From assembly GCA_012512605.1 (NCBI GenBank), contig JAAZDX010000067.1:1-9707 (forward strand): a DNA stretch of 9,707 nt, in the 5' to 3' direction. The notes beneath the pieces were generated by a model. It saw nothing but the letters and a program-made list of their open reading frames with translations. It made no database searches and was not told the DNA's origin. The position numbers and the translations under genes are program-made. Origin of the DNA: Bacillota bacterium. Lineage in GTDB: Bacteria; Bacillota; UBA4882; UBA10575. Below, in pieces: positions 1 through 7,291 of the stretch (within the stretch, counting starts at the first letter, position 1; every line of letters starts with the position of its first letter).

Positions 1-585
1 CAGATTGCCGAGATCATTAAAGTCGTGAACGACATTGCTTTCCAAACCAACCTCTTGGCGCTGAACGCCGCGGTCGAAGCGGCCCGCGCTGGGGAGCAAG
101 GCCGCGGGTTTGCGGTTGTAGCAGCCGAAGTCAGAAATTTGGCTGGCCGGACCGCCGAATCGGCAAAAGAAATTGAACAGCTCATTAATGAAAGCGTCAA
201 CCGGGTTCAGATCGGAAATGAATTAGTCAATAGTTCCTCGGAAATGCTCGAACAGATTGTGATCAACAGCAAGCGGACCTCCGACGTCATCATGGAAGTA
301 GCAGCCGCCATCCGTGAACAATCTAGCTCTTCCCAACAAATTCAGGCTTCGATTGAGCAATTGAACCAGGTAACCCAAGAAAATGCGGCAATGGTTGAAG
401 AGTTAACCTCCTCCTGTGAAGCGCTGTACGCGGAGGCCGAAACTCTGCACAAGCAAGTAGACTTCTTTCAACTTGAAAAGGAACAATCCGAAGCAGCGTC
501 CAGCGACTCCTCCGAGCAGTTACCGTCGTTCAGAACAGCGCAAAGACAGAAATCTTTTAAGGAAGATAGTATAGAACATTTTTAA
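1..585 (+). CDS. Methyl-accepting chemotaxis protein, C-terminal signalling part (5' truncated by window edge)
   Basis: The frame is open from base 1, so this is the last 194 codons of a longer receptor; sensor, membrane segments and HAMP lie outside. It begins just before the hairpin tip, the most conserved part of all MCPs (codons about 10-45, including AFQTNLLALNAAVEAARAGE), which contacts CheW and CheA. A long amphipathic return helix follows, to about codon 155. Codons 129-138 read AAMVEELTSS, which fits the known methylation consensus (small, small, x, x, E/Q, E/Q, x, x, small, small), so E133/E134 are likely CheR/CheB targets. The last 35 or so residues are Ser-, Glu- and Gln-rich and probably unstructured. 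The protein ends SIEHF, lacking the aromatic second position of the NWETF-type CheR tether. It is the first visible gene of the che operon, 15 nt before the likely cheW start. Stop is TAA at 583-585. Confidence 0.95.
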   Translation, partial: QIAEIIKVVNDIAFQTNLLALNAAVEAARAGEQGRGFAVVAAEVRNLAGRTAESAKEIEQLINESVNRVQIGNELVNSSSEMLEQIVINSKRTSDVIMEVAAAIREQSSSSQQIQASIEQLNQVTQENAAMVEELTSSCEALYAEAETLHKQVDFFQLEKEQSEAASSDSSEQLPSFRTAQRQKSFKEDSIEHF

Positions 586-600
586 TTGGGGGTGTACACC

Positions 601-1131
601 TTGGTCAGAACAGATAACACCATGGATATCTTAAACTTACAATTCACCAGTTCCGAAGCGGAGGAACAGCTGATTATCTTTTCCGTCGGTGATGAAGAGT
701 ATGGTCTGGATGTGCTCCGCGTCCAGGAAATTATCAGACATGTCGCACCAACCAAAATTCCCCATACTCCAGACTTTGTGGAAGGCGTCATCAACTTCCG
801 CGGTGACGTGATCCCCGCCATCTGCCTGCGGAAAAGATTCGGCCTCCCCGCTCGAACTGACAATGAGTTCAGTGTAATTATCGTTATTGAGATGAACGGG
901 AAGATCATCGGACTCACTGTTGATCAGGTCTCCGATATTCTTAATATCCCTGGCGAACAGATCCAAGTCACCCCGGAACTCTCCGCCCGTCCTGAAACAC
1001 AATACCTCAAAGCCATGGGGAAACTGGGTAACCGGTTAATAATGATTCTTGATCTAGACAAGATCATGTCCATTAGCAGTCAAGAACAGTTGGAACAGAT
1101 CATAGCCGAAACCAACCCGTCCGTCACCTAA
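601..1131 (+). CDS. cheW: Chemotaxis coupling protein CheW
   Basis: CheW is the cytoplasmic adaptor that links receptor tips to the P5 domain of CheA. The 176-residue product has one CheW domain spanning roughly residues 22-158. Its hallmark is INFRGDVIP at 64-72, where R67 matches the receptor-contacting Arg of other CheW proteins, followed by IPAICLRKRFGL. I prefer the TTG start at 601 because GGGGGTG (588-594) sits 6 nt upstream. An in-frame TTG at 586 directly abuts the mcp stop and would add five residues without a ribosome site. The in-frame ATG at 622 (MDILNLQF) has no comparable ribosome site. The short acidic C-terminal helix after residue 158 is not part of the core fold. Length is slightly above the usual 150-170. 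It lies between the receptor and cheA in the same orientation, so it is almost certainly cotranscribed with them. Confidence 0.95.
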   Translation: MVRTDNTMDILNLQFTSSEAEEQLIIFSVGDEEYGLDVLRVQEIIRHVAPTKIPHTPDFVEGVINFRGDVIPAICLRKRFGLPARTDNEFSVIIVIEMNGKIIGLTVDQVSDILNIPGEQIQVTPELSARPETQYLKAMGKLGNRLIMILDLDKIMSISSQEQLEQIIAETNPSVT

Positions 1132-1152
1132 AAATACCGTTTACAAACAGCT

Positions 1153-1185
1153 GAACGGCCGATTGTTTAACCAGTCTGGCCGTTC
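1153..1185 (+). other. Stem-loop in the cheW-cheA gap, without U-tract
   Basis: GAACGGCC (1153-1160) is the exact inverted complement of GGCCGTTC (1178-1185). Inside it, GATTG (1161-1165) pairs with CAGTC (1172-1176) with one G-U wobble. T1177 is bulged and the loop is TTTAAC. The total is about 13 bp. It is followed by TAAGTTCC rather than a T-run, so a normal intrinsic terminator is unlikely. It fills much of the only sizeable gap (95 nt) inside the che operon. An RNA processing or stability element that adjusts receptor/CheW versus CheA levels is possible, but that is inference. Confidence 0.6.
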
Positions 1186-1226
1186 TAAGTTCCGGAAGAA
1201 AGGGTTATTTAAGGGGTTGAGCAAAG

Positions 1227-3212
1227 ATGACTGACCATAAAGACAGTAATTTTATCGATAGCGAACTTTTAGCGACTTTCATCGCAGAAACCAGCGAACA
1301 AATTGAACGATTGGTTCTGATTCTGCTCCAAATCGAAGATAATACTGATCGTCAAACGGAGTTTATAGACGAGATTTTTCGTCTTGCCCATAATATAAAA
1401 GGATCCTCCGGGTTAATTGGACTAACAGAAGTAACAGAAGTTATGCACGAAATTGAAAACCTTTTCTCCGCAGTCCGTAACGGGCAGTATGCTTTGGACA
1501 GCGAAGCGGTTGACCTGTTGCTCTCCTTTACCGATGAGTTCAGTGATTATTTGACAAAGAATGTCCTGACTACTTCTTTTGATGGCGAAAAATGGTTGGG
1601 AAGGCTAGCCGCGCTCGCCCGCAAAGAATCCTCCGCGCACGAATCAACCCGGCAACCGGTACCCGCGCTGATCCTTAGTGATGAAGAAAAAGCAAAGGTC
1701 AATTCGTGGCAAGAAGAGGGAAAAAGCGTCTACGAGATCAACGTTAAATTTACGCCCGAAGCGAAGATGCGGAGTGTTTCGGCGGTCATCTTTCTCCGGT
1801 TTGTGCGCACCCTTGGCAATGTTCTGGCCACAGCGCCAAATGAAGAGTTAATTCCAGAAGAGAACTATGCCTCCTTTCGGGTCGTCCTGTTCACCGAAGA
1901 ACAGTTAACATCAGAGGAAGAACAATCAATCCTTAATTACCCCCTAAATGATGGGGTTCAAGAGATCATCATTCGCAAATGGCAATACCGAAATGACGAT
2001 CAGAAAGGAATTGACCTAACCGCTGGCGACAACCAGTTGGCCTGTCAGACCATCAGCGTAAAATCCGAACGCATCGATAATGTAATAAATCAACTTGGGA
2101 CACTACTAACCATCAAAACCGGCCTCTCCCACCTTTATCAAAACGGCTATCAAGGGAAACCAACCTGGGAACAGTTGTCCAAAATCGTCCAGGAACTCGA
2201 ACAAACCGTTTCAACCCTCCAAATTGGGGCGATGGATCTAAGGATGATCCCTGTTCGTCAGCTTTTTTCCCGTTTCCCCAAAATTGTCCGGGACATCACA
2301 AAACAACTGGGGAAAAAGGTTGAACTGCATTTTGTCGGAGAAGATACGGAGATCGATAAACAGATCGCCGAGGAGTTAATTGATGCTTTAACCCATCTCC
2401 TCCGGAACGCGGTTGACCATGGACTTGAAGATATAGAGACCCGGAAAAAGTTGGGTAAAGATCCGACCGGCCATATTACCCTCGGTGCCCGCCAAGAAGG
2501 TAGTCACATTGTCATCAGTATCACCGATGACGGACGGGGGCTTAACTTGGAAAAGATTAAAGAAAAGGCACTCGCCACCGGATTGATCACCGAAGGAAAC
2601 AATCTAAGCAACGATGAACTGATCCGTTTCATCTTTGCGCCCGGATTTTCCACCACCATGCAGGTCAACGAGATTTCGGGACGGGGCGTTGGCATGGACG
2701 TGGTCAAGACCAACCTTAAGAAACTGCAAGGCGATATCGATGTACAAACCGAACCGGGCCGCGGGACGACTTTTTTGCTTAGAGTACCTTTAACTTTAGC
2801 CATTATCCAATCGTTCATGGTTAAAGTCGGCGGCCAAATCTTCGGTATCCCGGTGACCGACGTGGTACAAAGTATTGTCATTAAAGAAGAGGAGATTCAC
2901 ACGGTCGGCGACCAACTGATCTATTACCGTTATCCCGAGACGATTCCGTTAGTTGATTTAGGGAAGCATTTCCGTTTCCCCTTTGTGCAGGATAAGAAGC
3001 GCATTCCTGTCGTGATCATCAACAGCGGTCGTGGTCATGTCGGTTTCATCGTCGAAGAACTGATTGGACTGGAAGATATTATGATTAAACCAATCAATAA
3101 AGCCATGGGTGAAGTCAACCAAATTGCCGGCGCTGCTCTTCTTGGCAGCGGTCAGATCGGACTCATCCTCAACCACCAGCTAATTGCGCATGAATTACTG
3201 AAAATCGACTAA
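1227..3212 (+). CDS. cheA: Chemotaxis histidine kinase CheA
   Basis: This 661-residue cytoplasmic kinase autophosphorylates on the P1 histidine under receptor control and passes phosphate to CheY and CheB. P1 (HPt) covers about residues 8-115, with the phosphorylated His at H55 in AHNIKGSSG. Residues about 150-252 form a separate alpha/beta module starting near VYEINVKFTPEAKM, resembling the P2 response-regulator docking domain. P3 (dimerisation) is about 270-340. P4 (HATPase) carries the N box (N394 and H398 in LLRNAVDHG), the G1 box DDGRG (434-438), the F box around FIFAPGFST (468-476) and the G2 box GRGVGMDVV (485-493). P5 (CheW-like) runs from about 522 to the end. All catalytic motifs are intact and the length is normal. 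The P3 helix reads NQLGTLLT where many CheAs have LVGELV. The ATG at 1227 follows AAGGGG (1211-1216) at a somewhat long 10-nt spacing. The stop is 23 nt before cheR. Confidence 0.97.
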   Translation: MTDHKDSNFIDSELLATFIAETSEQIERLVLILLQIEDNTDRQTEFIDEIFRLAHNIKGSSGLIGLTEVTEVMHEIENLFSAVRNGQYALDSEAVDLLLSFTDEFSDYLTKNVLTTSFDGEKWLGRLAALARKESSAHESTRQPVPALILSDEEKAKVNSWQEEGKSVYEINVKFTPEAKMRSVSAVIFLRFVRTLGNVLATAPNEELIPEENYASFRVVLFTEEQLTSEEEQSILNYPLNDGVQEIIIRKWQYRNDDQKGIDLTAGDNQLACQTISVKSERIDNVINQLGTLLTIKTGLSHLYQNGYQGKPTWEQLSKIVQELEQTVSTLQIGAMDLRMIPVRQLFSRFPKIVRDITKQLGKKVELHFVGEDTEIDKQIAEELIDALTHLLRNAVDHGLEDIETRKKLGKDPTGHITLGARQEGSHIVISITDDGRGLNLEKIKEKALATGLITEGNNLSNDELIRFIFAPGFSTTMQVNEISGRGVGMDVVKTNLKKLQGDIDVQTEPGRGTTFLLRVPLTLAIIQSFMVKVGGQIFGIPVTDVVQSIVIKEEEIHTVGDQLIYYRYPETIPLVDLGKHFRFPFVQDKKRIPVVIINSGRGHVGFIVEELIGLEDIMIKPINKAMGEVNQIAGAALLGSGQIGLILNHQLIAHELLKID

Positions 3213-3235
3213 TTATTATTTCACGGGGGATCTCC

Positions 3236-4066
3236 ATGCGGAACAAACCAATTTTGCCTCCTACCAACCAGGAGATTGAGGAAATTTGCCGTATTATCAA
3301 TGAAACACTGGGGTTTAATTATGGTTCCCAAAAGAAGTATTTGATTGAAAGCCGTTTGAATAAACGCCTTCTTAAGCTGGGGATTGATAATTACCAAACA
3401 TACCTTGCCCACTTAGAACAAGATGCGGGGGAACGCTATATCCTCTGTGAACTCCTGACCACGAATGTAACTTCTTTCTTCCGTGAACCGGTCCAGTTCG
3501 AATATTTAGCCAGAACCCTCCTGCCCCGTTTTTCCACCGAAAAAAAAGGCCCCAAAAAGATCCGGTGCTGGTCCGCCGGGAGCTCCTCCGGGGAAGAAGC
3601 ATATAGCATTGCCATCACCTGCCACGAAACCCTCGGTAAAAACTGGGATATCAAGGTGTTAGCCACCGATATCAGTGTAGAGCAGTTAAAGATCGGCAGC
3701 ACAGGCAGCTTCCCCCGGGAAAAATTAAAGTCCGTGCCCGCCCACTGGCGTGCAAAGTATTTTCGTCCCGATCAAGACAAGCCCGACCACGTCCGGGTCA
3801 TTCCTGAACTAAGAAGGGCTGTTCTTTTTCGTACGGCCAATTTGTTGGACAATAAGTCACTCCCGCCCCATATCCGTCTGGATATCATTTTCTGTCGGAA
3901 TGTCTTTATTTATCTATCAAAAGAAGCCCGTCTGCAAATCGTCGACTACTTTAATTATCGTCTACACCCAGGTGGGTATCTTTTTCTCGGCCACTCCGAA
4001 TCGATCGACACTACTTCTGACCACCGCTGGCTTTCGCTGGGAAAATCAATATACAAAAAAAGGTAG
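3236..4066 (+). CDS. cheR: Chemotaxis protein methyltransferase CheR
   Basis: CheR transfers methyl groups from S-adenosylmethionine to receptor glutamates, raising CheA activity during adaptation. The 276-residue product has the usual small helical N-terminal domain (about 10-70), then LTTNVTSFFRE (74-84), the family hallmark at the substrate-binding region. The SAM-binding fold follows, with motif I WSAGSSSGEEAY (112-123), the acidic LATDIS (142-147), CRNVFIYLS (220-228) and GYLFLGHSES (247-256). Length is standard and no residue of these motifs is missing. The ATG at 3236 is preceded by GGGGGA (3225-3230) 5 nt upstream. It sits between cheA and cheB; its stop codon overlaps the cheB ribosome site. 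The absence of an aromatic NWETF-like tether on the neighbouring receptor suggests tether-independent substrate recognition there (inference). Confidence 0.96.
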   Translation: MRNKPILPPTNQEIEEICRIINETLGFNYGSQKKYLIESRLNKRLLKLGIDNYQTYLAHLEQDAGERYILCELLTTNVTSFFREPVQFEYLARTLLPRFSTEKKGPKKIRCWSAGSSSGEEAYSIAITCHETLGKNWDIKVLATDISVEQLKIGSTGSFPREKLKSVPAHWRAKYFRPDQDKPDHVRVIPELRRAVLFRTANLLDNKSLPPHIRLDIIFCRNVFIYLSKEARLQIVDYFNYRLHPGGYLFLGHSESIDTTSDHRWLSLGKSIYKKR

Positions 4067-4074
4067 GTATTCTC

Positions 4075-5136
4075 ATGAAGAAAAAACCACGGATCCGAGT
4101 TCTTGTGGTTGATGATTCGGCCTTTATCCGTCAGTATCTAAAGGATATTATAAACCATACAGAGGATCTGGAAGTCGTGGCGACCGCAGCGGATCCCCTC
4201 AAAGCCATCCCAATCCTTAAAAAAACAGAAGTGGATGTTGTTACACTCGATGTGGAGATGCCAAACATGGACGGGCTGGATTTTCTCCGCTATCTGATGA
4301 AGTTCCACCCCCTACCAGTAATTATGATCAGCTCTTGGACGCAAGCCAACAGTAACCTCGCCGTCCAAGCCCTTTCTTTAGGGGCGGTTGACGTTGTCGC
4401 CAAACCCACCTTAGGTATGCTCAGCGGAATGGAGAAAATCAAAGCGGAGATCATCAGAAAGATCAGAACAGCTGCACAGGCCAGTTTATTACGTTCCCCT
4501 TTGGTGGCGGAACTGTCAGACTCCCCCACCCTCTTGCCAAAGAGTGAAGGGCTAAAGATAACGACCGATAAAATCATTGCGATCGGCGCATCAACCGGAG
4601 GAACAGTTGCTTTAACCGAGGTCTGCAAGCAATTGCACCCGGATGTCCCCGGCTTGCTGATTATCCAACACCTACCTGCCATGTTTACGTCGTCGTTTGC
4701 TAATTCTCTAAACCAAAGCACGCGCATCCGCGTTAAAGAAGCGGAAGATGGTGAACAAATCACTTCTGGCTTGGCGCTGGTCGTTCCGGGGGACCGCTCT
4801 CTCACCATTCAAAAAAGCGGGGCCAAATACCTGGCCAAACTCGGTCCGAAATTAAAAGACTCGATTTATAACCCCTCGATCGATCACACGCTCTTCTCCG
4901 TCGCGCAAGTGGCCCATGTTAACGCCATGGGGATCATTCTTACCGGGATGGGCGACGATGGCGCAGCCGGATTAAAAGCGATGCGGGATAAAGGAGCATA
5001 CACCATCTGCCAGGACGAAAAGACTTCGGTCATTTACGGCATGCCCCAGAAAGCATGGGAATACAAGGCAGCGGTTAAACAAGTGCCTTTGTCGAAGGTC
5101 GCCGATGAAATCCATCGCTGGGCGGGGATTAAGTAA
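4075..5136 (+). CDS. cheB: Chemotaxis response regulator protein-glutamate methylesterase CheB
   Basis: CheB is the phosphorylation-activated methylesterase and deamidase of chemoreceptors, giving feedback from CheA. The receiver domain (about 7-125) has the acidic pair D13/D14, phospho-acceptor D59 in LDVEMP, the switch Ser in MISSW (84-88) and K110 in AKP. A linker of roughly 35 residues leads to the esterase domain (about 164-350). Its catalytic triad is complete: S173 in GASTGG, H199 in QHLP and D295 in TGMGDDGA. Total length of 353 is typical. The ATG at 4075 lies 7 nt after AGGTAGG (4061-4067), which overlaps the cheR stop codon, so the two genes are likely translationally coupled. It is the last gene of the operon, followed 20 nt later by a strong terminator. 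Confidence 0.97.
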   Translation: MKKKPRIRVLVVDDSAFIRQYLKDIINHTEDLEVVATAADPLKAIPILKKTEVDVVTLDVEMPNMDGLDFLRYLMKFHPLPVIMISSWTQANSNLAVQALSLGAVDVVAKPTLGMLSGMEKIKAEIIRKIRTAAQASLLRSPLVAELSDSPTLLPKSEGLKITTDKIIAIGASTGGTVALTEVCKQLHPDVPGLLIIQHLPAMFTSSFANSLNQSTRIRVKEAEDGEQITSGLALVVPGDRSLTIQKSGAKYLAKLGPKLKDSIYNPSIDHTLFSVAQVAHVNAMGIILTGMGDDGAAGLKAMRDKGAYTICQDEKTSVIYGMPQKAWEYKAAVKQVPLSKVADEIHRWAGIK

Positions 5137-5156
5137 TAAACGAAACCAATAGTGAT

Positions 5157-5188
5157 AAAAAAAGCGGTCGGTAACGACCGCTTTTTTT
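5157..5188. terminator. Bidirectional intrinsic terminator between cheB and uraA
   Basis: A perfect inverted repeat: seven A then GCGGTCG (5157-5170), a GTAA tetraloop (5171-5174), and CGACCGC then seven T (5175-5188). The G/C-rich 7-bp stem is followed by a T-run on either strand, so it can stop both the che operon (+) and the convergent uraA transcript (-). The loop is a GNRA-type tetraloop on the + strand RNA only. Confidence 0.95.
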
Positions 5189-5215
5189 GTCAATTCAACT
5201 TTTTGTTGCCACTTC

Positions 5216-6559
5216 TTAGCTGCTGGCATTGCCCTCCCGTTCGGCCTCTGCGGAAGGATCCTCCTCTGCTTGGTCCAAGGATTTCGGTAAAAGGAGATTG
5301 AGGATGATCCCCACCAAAGCCGCTAAAGCAATCCCTTCGAGGTTAAAGTTCAACTCGTCACTCAGGGGGAAGAAGAGCTTGCCGCCGCCGATCCCGATTA
5401 CGAGAATAACGGAAGAGATAATTAGGTTCCTTTTGTCACTGTAGTCAATCCCACTCTCCACCAAGGTGCGAATACCGCTACTGGCAATAATCCCAAAGAG
5501 CATCATGCTAATCCCCCCCATCACCGGTACGGGGATGGTCTGAATCAAAACGCCGAACTTAGTGACGAAGGAAAGAAGAATGGCAATGACGGCAGCGCCA
5601 CCAATCACCCAAACACTATAAACTCGAGTGATGGCCATGACGCCGATGTTTTCGCCATAGGTCGTGTTGGGTGGACCACCAAAGAGGGCGGCCAAACTCG
5701 TCGCCAGCCCATCACCGGTCAGCGTCCGGTGCAGACCCGGGTTTTTATAAAAGTCTTTACCAACCACTTTACTGATGACCAAAGTATCCCCTAAATGCTC
5801 GGCAATGGTCGCCAAGGAAACCAAGGCAAAGGTCGCGATCGGCACAACCCCGAACTTCGGCTTAACCAGGCTCGGGCAGCCGAACCACGGTTCGGCCCCC
5901 CCCGCCGAAAAGTCAATTAAAGCGTGTTCCGGGAAGATCCAACCGGTAATCAGGGCGAACAAGTAGCCGCCAATAATGCCGATCAACACCGGAATTACCG
6001 TGAAAAAGCCCTTTAAAACCACCGAGGCAAAGATCGCAATGGCCAAAGTCACCGTAGCCACCAAGACATAGTATAGATTGTAAGTGTCCCCCGACCCATT
6101 CATCGCCATGTCCATGGCGGTCGGCGCCAAATTTAGACCGATCGTCACGATAATTGACCCGATCACAACCGGTGGTAAAAGTTTGTCCAACCACTGCAAA
6201 CCAAAAAACTTGATGATTAAGGCAAACGCCACATATATTAAGCCTACAAAGAAGGTGCCGCCCATGGCGTAGGGAAAACCATAAACCGTCGAAACCGAGA
6301 TTAAAGGGGCAATAAAAGCAAATGACGATCCGAGATAAGCGGGAACCTTTCCTTGTGTGATTAGGATGTAAAGTAAGGTCCCGATTCCGGAAGTAAAGAG
6401 CGCGGTTGAAGTCAACATTACGGTATGTTCCGGAGTATTAAGCGTGACCAAGAACGGAACCAAAACCGTCGCGCCAAACATGGCGAAGACATGTTGCAGA
6501 CTGAGCGGAATCCACCTGCTGAGCGTTGGCTTTTCTGTTACCCCAAAATTATTTTCCAA
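5216..6559 (-). CDS. uraA: Uracil permease, NCS2/NAT family
   Basis: This 447-residue inner-membrane nucleobase transporter imports uracil, in known members with protons, feeding salvage to UMP. The N-terminus carries the uracil-permease signature QHVFAMFGATVLVPF (22-36). The rest is a series of long hydrophobic segments consistent with the 14-helix UraA fold. The substrate-site regions are AEHLGD (253-258) and PNTTYGENIGV (297-307), giving glutamates E254 and E303 at the positions of E. coli UraA E241 and E290. The position of E. coli H245 is D258 here. The TTG start at 6559 is well supported: GGAGGG (complement of 6566-6571) lies 6 nt upstream. It is downstream of pyrR on the same strand, with a PyrR attenuator in the 165-nt gap, so expression should fall when pyrimidine nucleotides are plentiful. 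Acidic cytoplasmic tail, no truncation. By analogy the B. subtilis name would be pyrP. Confidence 0.95.
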   Translation of the reverse strand: MENNFGVTEKPTLSRWIPLSLQHVFAMFGATVLVPFLVTLNTPEHTVMLTSTALFTSGIGTLLYILITQGKVPAYLGSSFAFIAPLISVSTVYGFPYAMGGTFFVGLIYVAFALIIKFFGLQWLDKLLPPVVIGSIIVTIGLNLAPTAMDMAMNGSGDTYNLYYVLVATVTLAIAIFASVVLKGFFTVIPVLIGIIGGYLFALITGWIFPEHALIDFSAGGAEPWFGCPSLVKPKFGVVPIATFALVSLATIAEHLGDTLVISKVVGKDFYKNPGLHRTLTGDGLATSLAALFGGPPNTTYGENIGVMAITRVYSVWVIGGAAVIAILLSFVTKFGVLIQTIPVPVMGGISMMLFGIIASSGIRTLVESGIDYSDKRNLIISSVILVIGIGGGKLFFPLSDELNFNLEGIALAALVGIILNLLLPKSLDQAEEDPSAEAEREGNASS

Positions 6560-6637
6560 ACCGATCCCTCCGTTTTTTCAGATTCTATCTTCTTCAGCTC
6601 CCGCCGGATTACCCTATACTTTTTTTAGGATTGCACC

Positions 6638-6667
6638 AAAAACCCCTGATTCAAGGCCAATCAGGGG
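6638..6667 (-). terminator. Regulated intrinsic terminator upstream of uraA
   Basis: On the minus strand a 9-bp stem, CCCCTGATT with AATCAGGGG (arms at 6659-6667 and 6643-6651), encloses a 7-nt loop GGCCTTG and is followed by five T (6642-6638). It is the off-state hairpin of the uraA attenuator. Confidence 0.9.
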
Positions 6668-6707
6668 TAGTTTTACCTCTCCTCCTTATTGACCTCACTG
6701 GATCAAT
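6638..6707 (-). promoter_or_regulatory. PyrR-dependent RNA attenuator in the pyrR-uraA gap
   Basis: Read on the minus strand, TTGATCCAGTGAGGTCAA (complement of 6689-6706) closely matches the known PyrR binding-loop consensus ARUCCNGNGAGGYU. It is enclosed by a 5-bp stem, ATTGA with TCAAT. Downstream is a terminator (6638-6667). GGTCAATAAGG (complement of 6684-6694), the 3' half of the binding hairpin, can pair with CCTGATTGGCC (complement of 6655-6665), the 5' half of the terminator, in 11 positions with one mismatch and one wobble. That antiterminator excludes both other hairpins. By analogy with B. subtilis, PyrR with UMP/UTP stabilises the binding loop, freeing the terminator and reducing uraA transcription. 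Confidence 0.88.
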
Positions 6708-6724
6708 TTAAAGTCGGTTATCCT

Positions 6725-7273
6725 CTACTCTCTCTCCAATTCTTCAATTACAACCCGGTCTTCACCGTCGGTCTCTTTTAATTTTACCTGAATCACTTCC
6801 CGTTGCGACGTTGGGACATTTTTCCCGATATAGTCGGCGCGGATTGGAAGTTCGCGGTGTCCCCGGTCGATCAACACCGCCAGTTGAATCATACTAGGCC
6901 GGCCTAAATCCATTAAAGCGTCCAAGGCGGCTCTGACCGTCCGGCCGGTATAAAGCACGTCATCAACCAGTACAACTTTCTGTCCGTTAATATCAAAGGG
7001 TACGTCACTCCGGTGCACAACCGGCTGGGGTGAGACTAAGGTCAGATCATCCCGGTAAAACGTGATATCCAGGGTGCCAACGGGGATCTCGGTTTTCTCG
7101 TGATCGTTGATGAGGTTTGCTAGCCGCTGGGCCAGCGGGACTCCCCGCGTTCGGATGCCGATCAAGACCAGACCCTTGACCCCTTTATTCCGCTCGGTAA
7201 TCTCATGGGATAATCGGTATAAAGCCCGGCGTATATTCTCACCATCCATGACCTGTGCTTTTACTTTGCCCAC
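6725..7273 (-). CDS. pyrR: Bifunctional pyr operon attenuation protein / uracil phosphoribosyltransferase PyrR
   Basis: PyrR binds pyr mRNA when charged with UMP or UTP and promotes attenuation; it also has uracil phosphoribosyltransferase activity (uracil plus PRPP to UMP and pyrophosphate). The product shares the family pattern throughout: IRRALYRLSHEITERNKG (14-31), YRDDL (73-77), the PRPP loop VLVDDVLYTGRT (101-112), then LGRPSMIQLAVLIDRGHREL (123-142) and IRADYIGKNVPTS (144-156). I start it at GTG 7273, giving 182 residues, close to the 181 of B. subtilis PyrR. A textbook GGAGGTGA (complement of 7279-7286) lies 5 nt upstream of this GTG. A start at TTG 7288 would place that ribosome site inside the gene and add five unconserved residues. 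It is first in the transcript from the promoter at 7408-7436, behind its own attenuator, and is followed by uraA. All key residues are intact. Confidence 0.96.
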   Translation of the reverse strand: MGKVKAQVMDGENIRRALYRLSHEITERNKGVKGLVLIGIRTRGVPLAQRLANLINDHEKTEIPVGTLDITFYRDDLTLVSPQPVVHRSDVPFDINGQKVVLVDDVLYTGRTVRAALDALMDLGRPSMIQLAVLIDRGHRELPIRADYIGKNVPTSQREVIQVKLKETDGEDRVVIEELERE

Positions 7274-7278
7274 CCCAG

Positions 7279-7286
7279 TCACCTCC
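7279..7286 (-). promoter_or_regulatory. Shine-Dalgarno sequence that fixes the pyrR start
   Basis: GGAGGTGA on the minus strand is a near-perfect complement of the 16S 3' end. It sits 5 nt before GTG 7273. It rules out the in-frame TTG at 7288-7286, whose last base is the first base of this site. Confidence 0.85.
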
Positions 7287-7291
7287 AAATG

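Noticed and set aside
582..1002. Long minus-strand frames opposite cheW
   Set aside because: They lie wholly antisense to a clear CheW gene and have no recognisable protein features; they are shadows of its codon bias.
1129..1165. Possible sigma-28 (flagellar) promoter upstream of cheA: TAAA and GCCGATTG
   Set aside because: The spacing is about 25 nt instead of about 15, and the second element is part of the hairpin; the match is not credible.
5229..5444. Plus-strand frames inside uraA, and others opposite kor and pyrR genes
   Set aside because: Antisense shadows of conserved genes, without ribosome sites or family features.
6590..6637. Possible separate uraA promoter after the attenuator (TTGGTG and TATAGG on the minus strand)
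   Set aside because: The spacer is only 15 nt and the boxes are weak; expression through the pyrR attenuators is a sufficient explanation.
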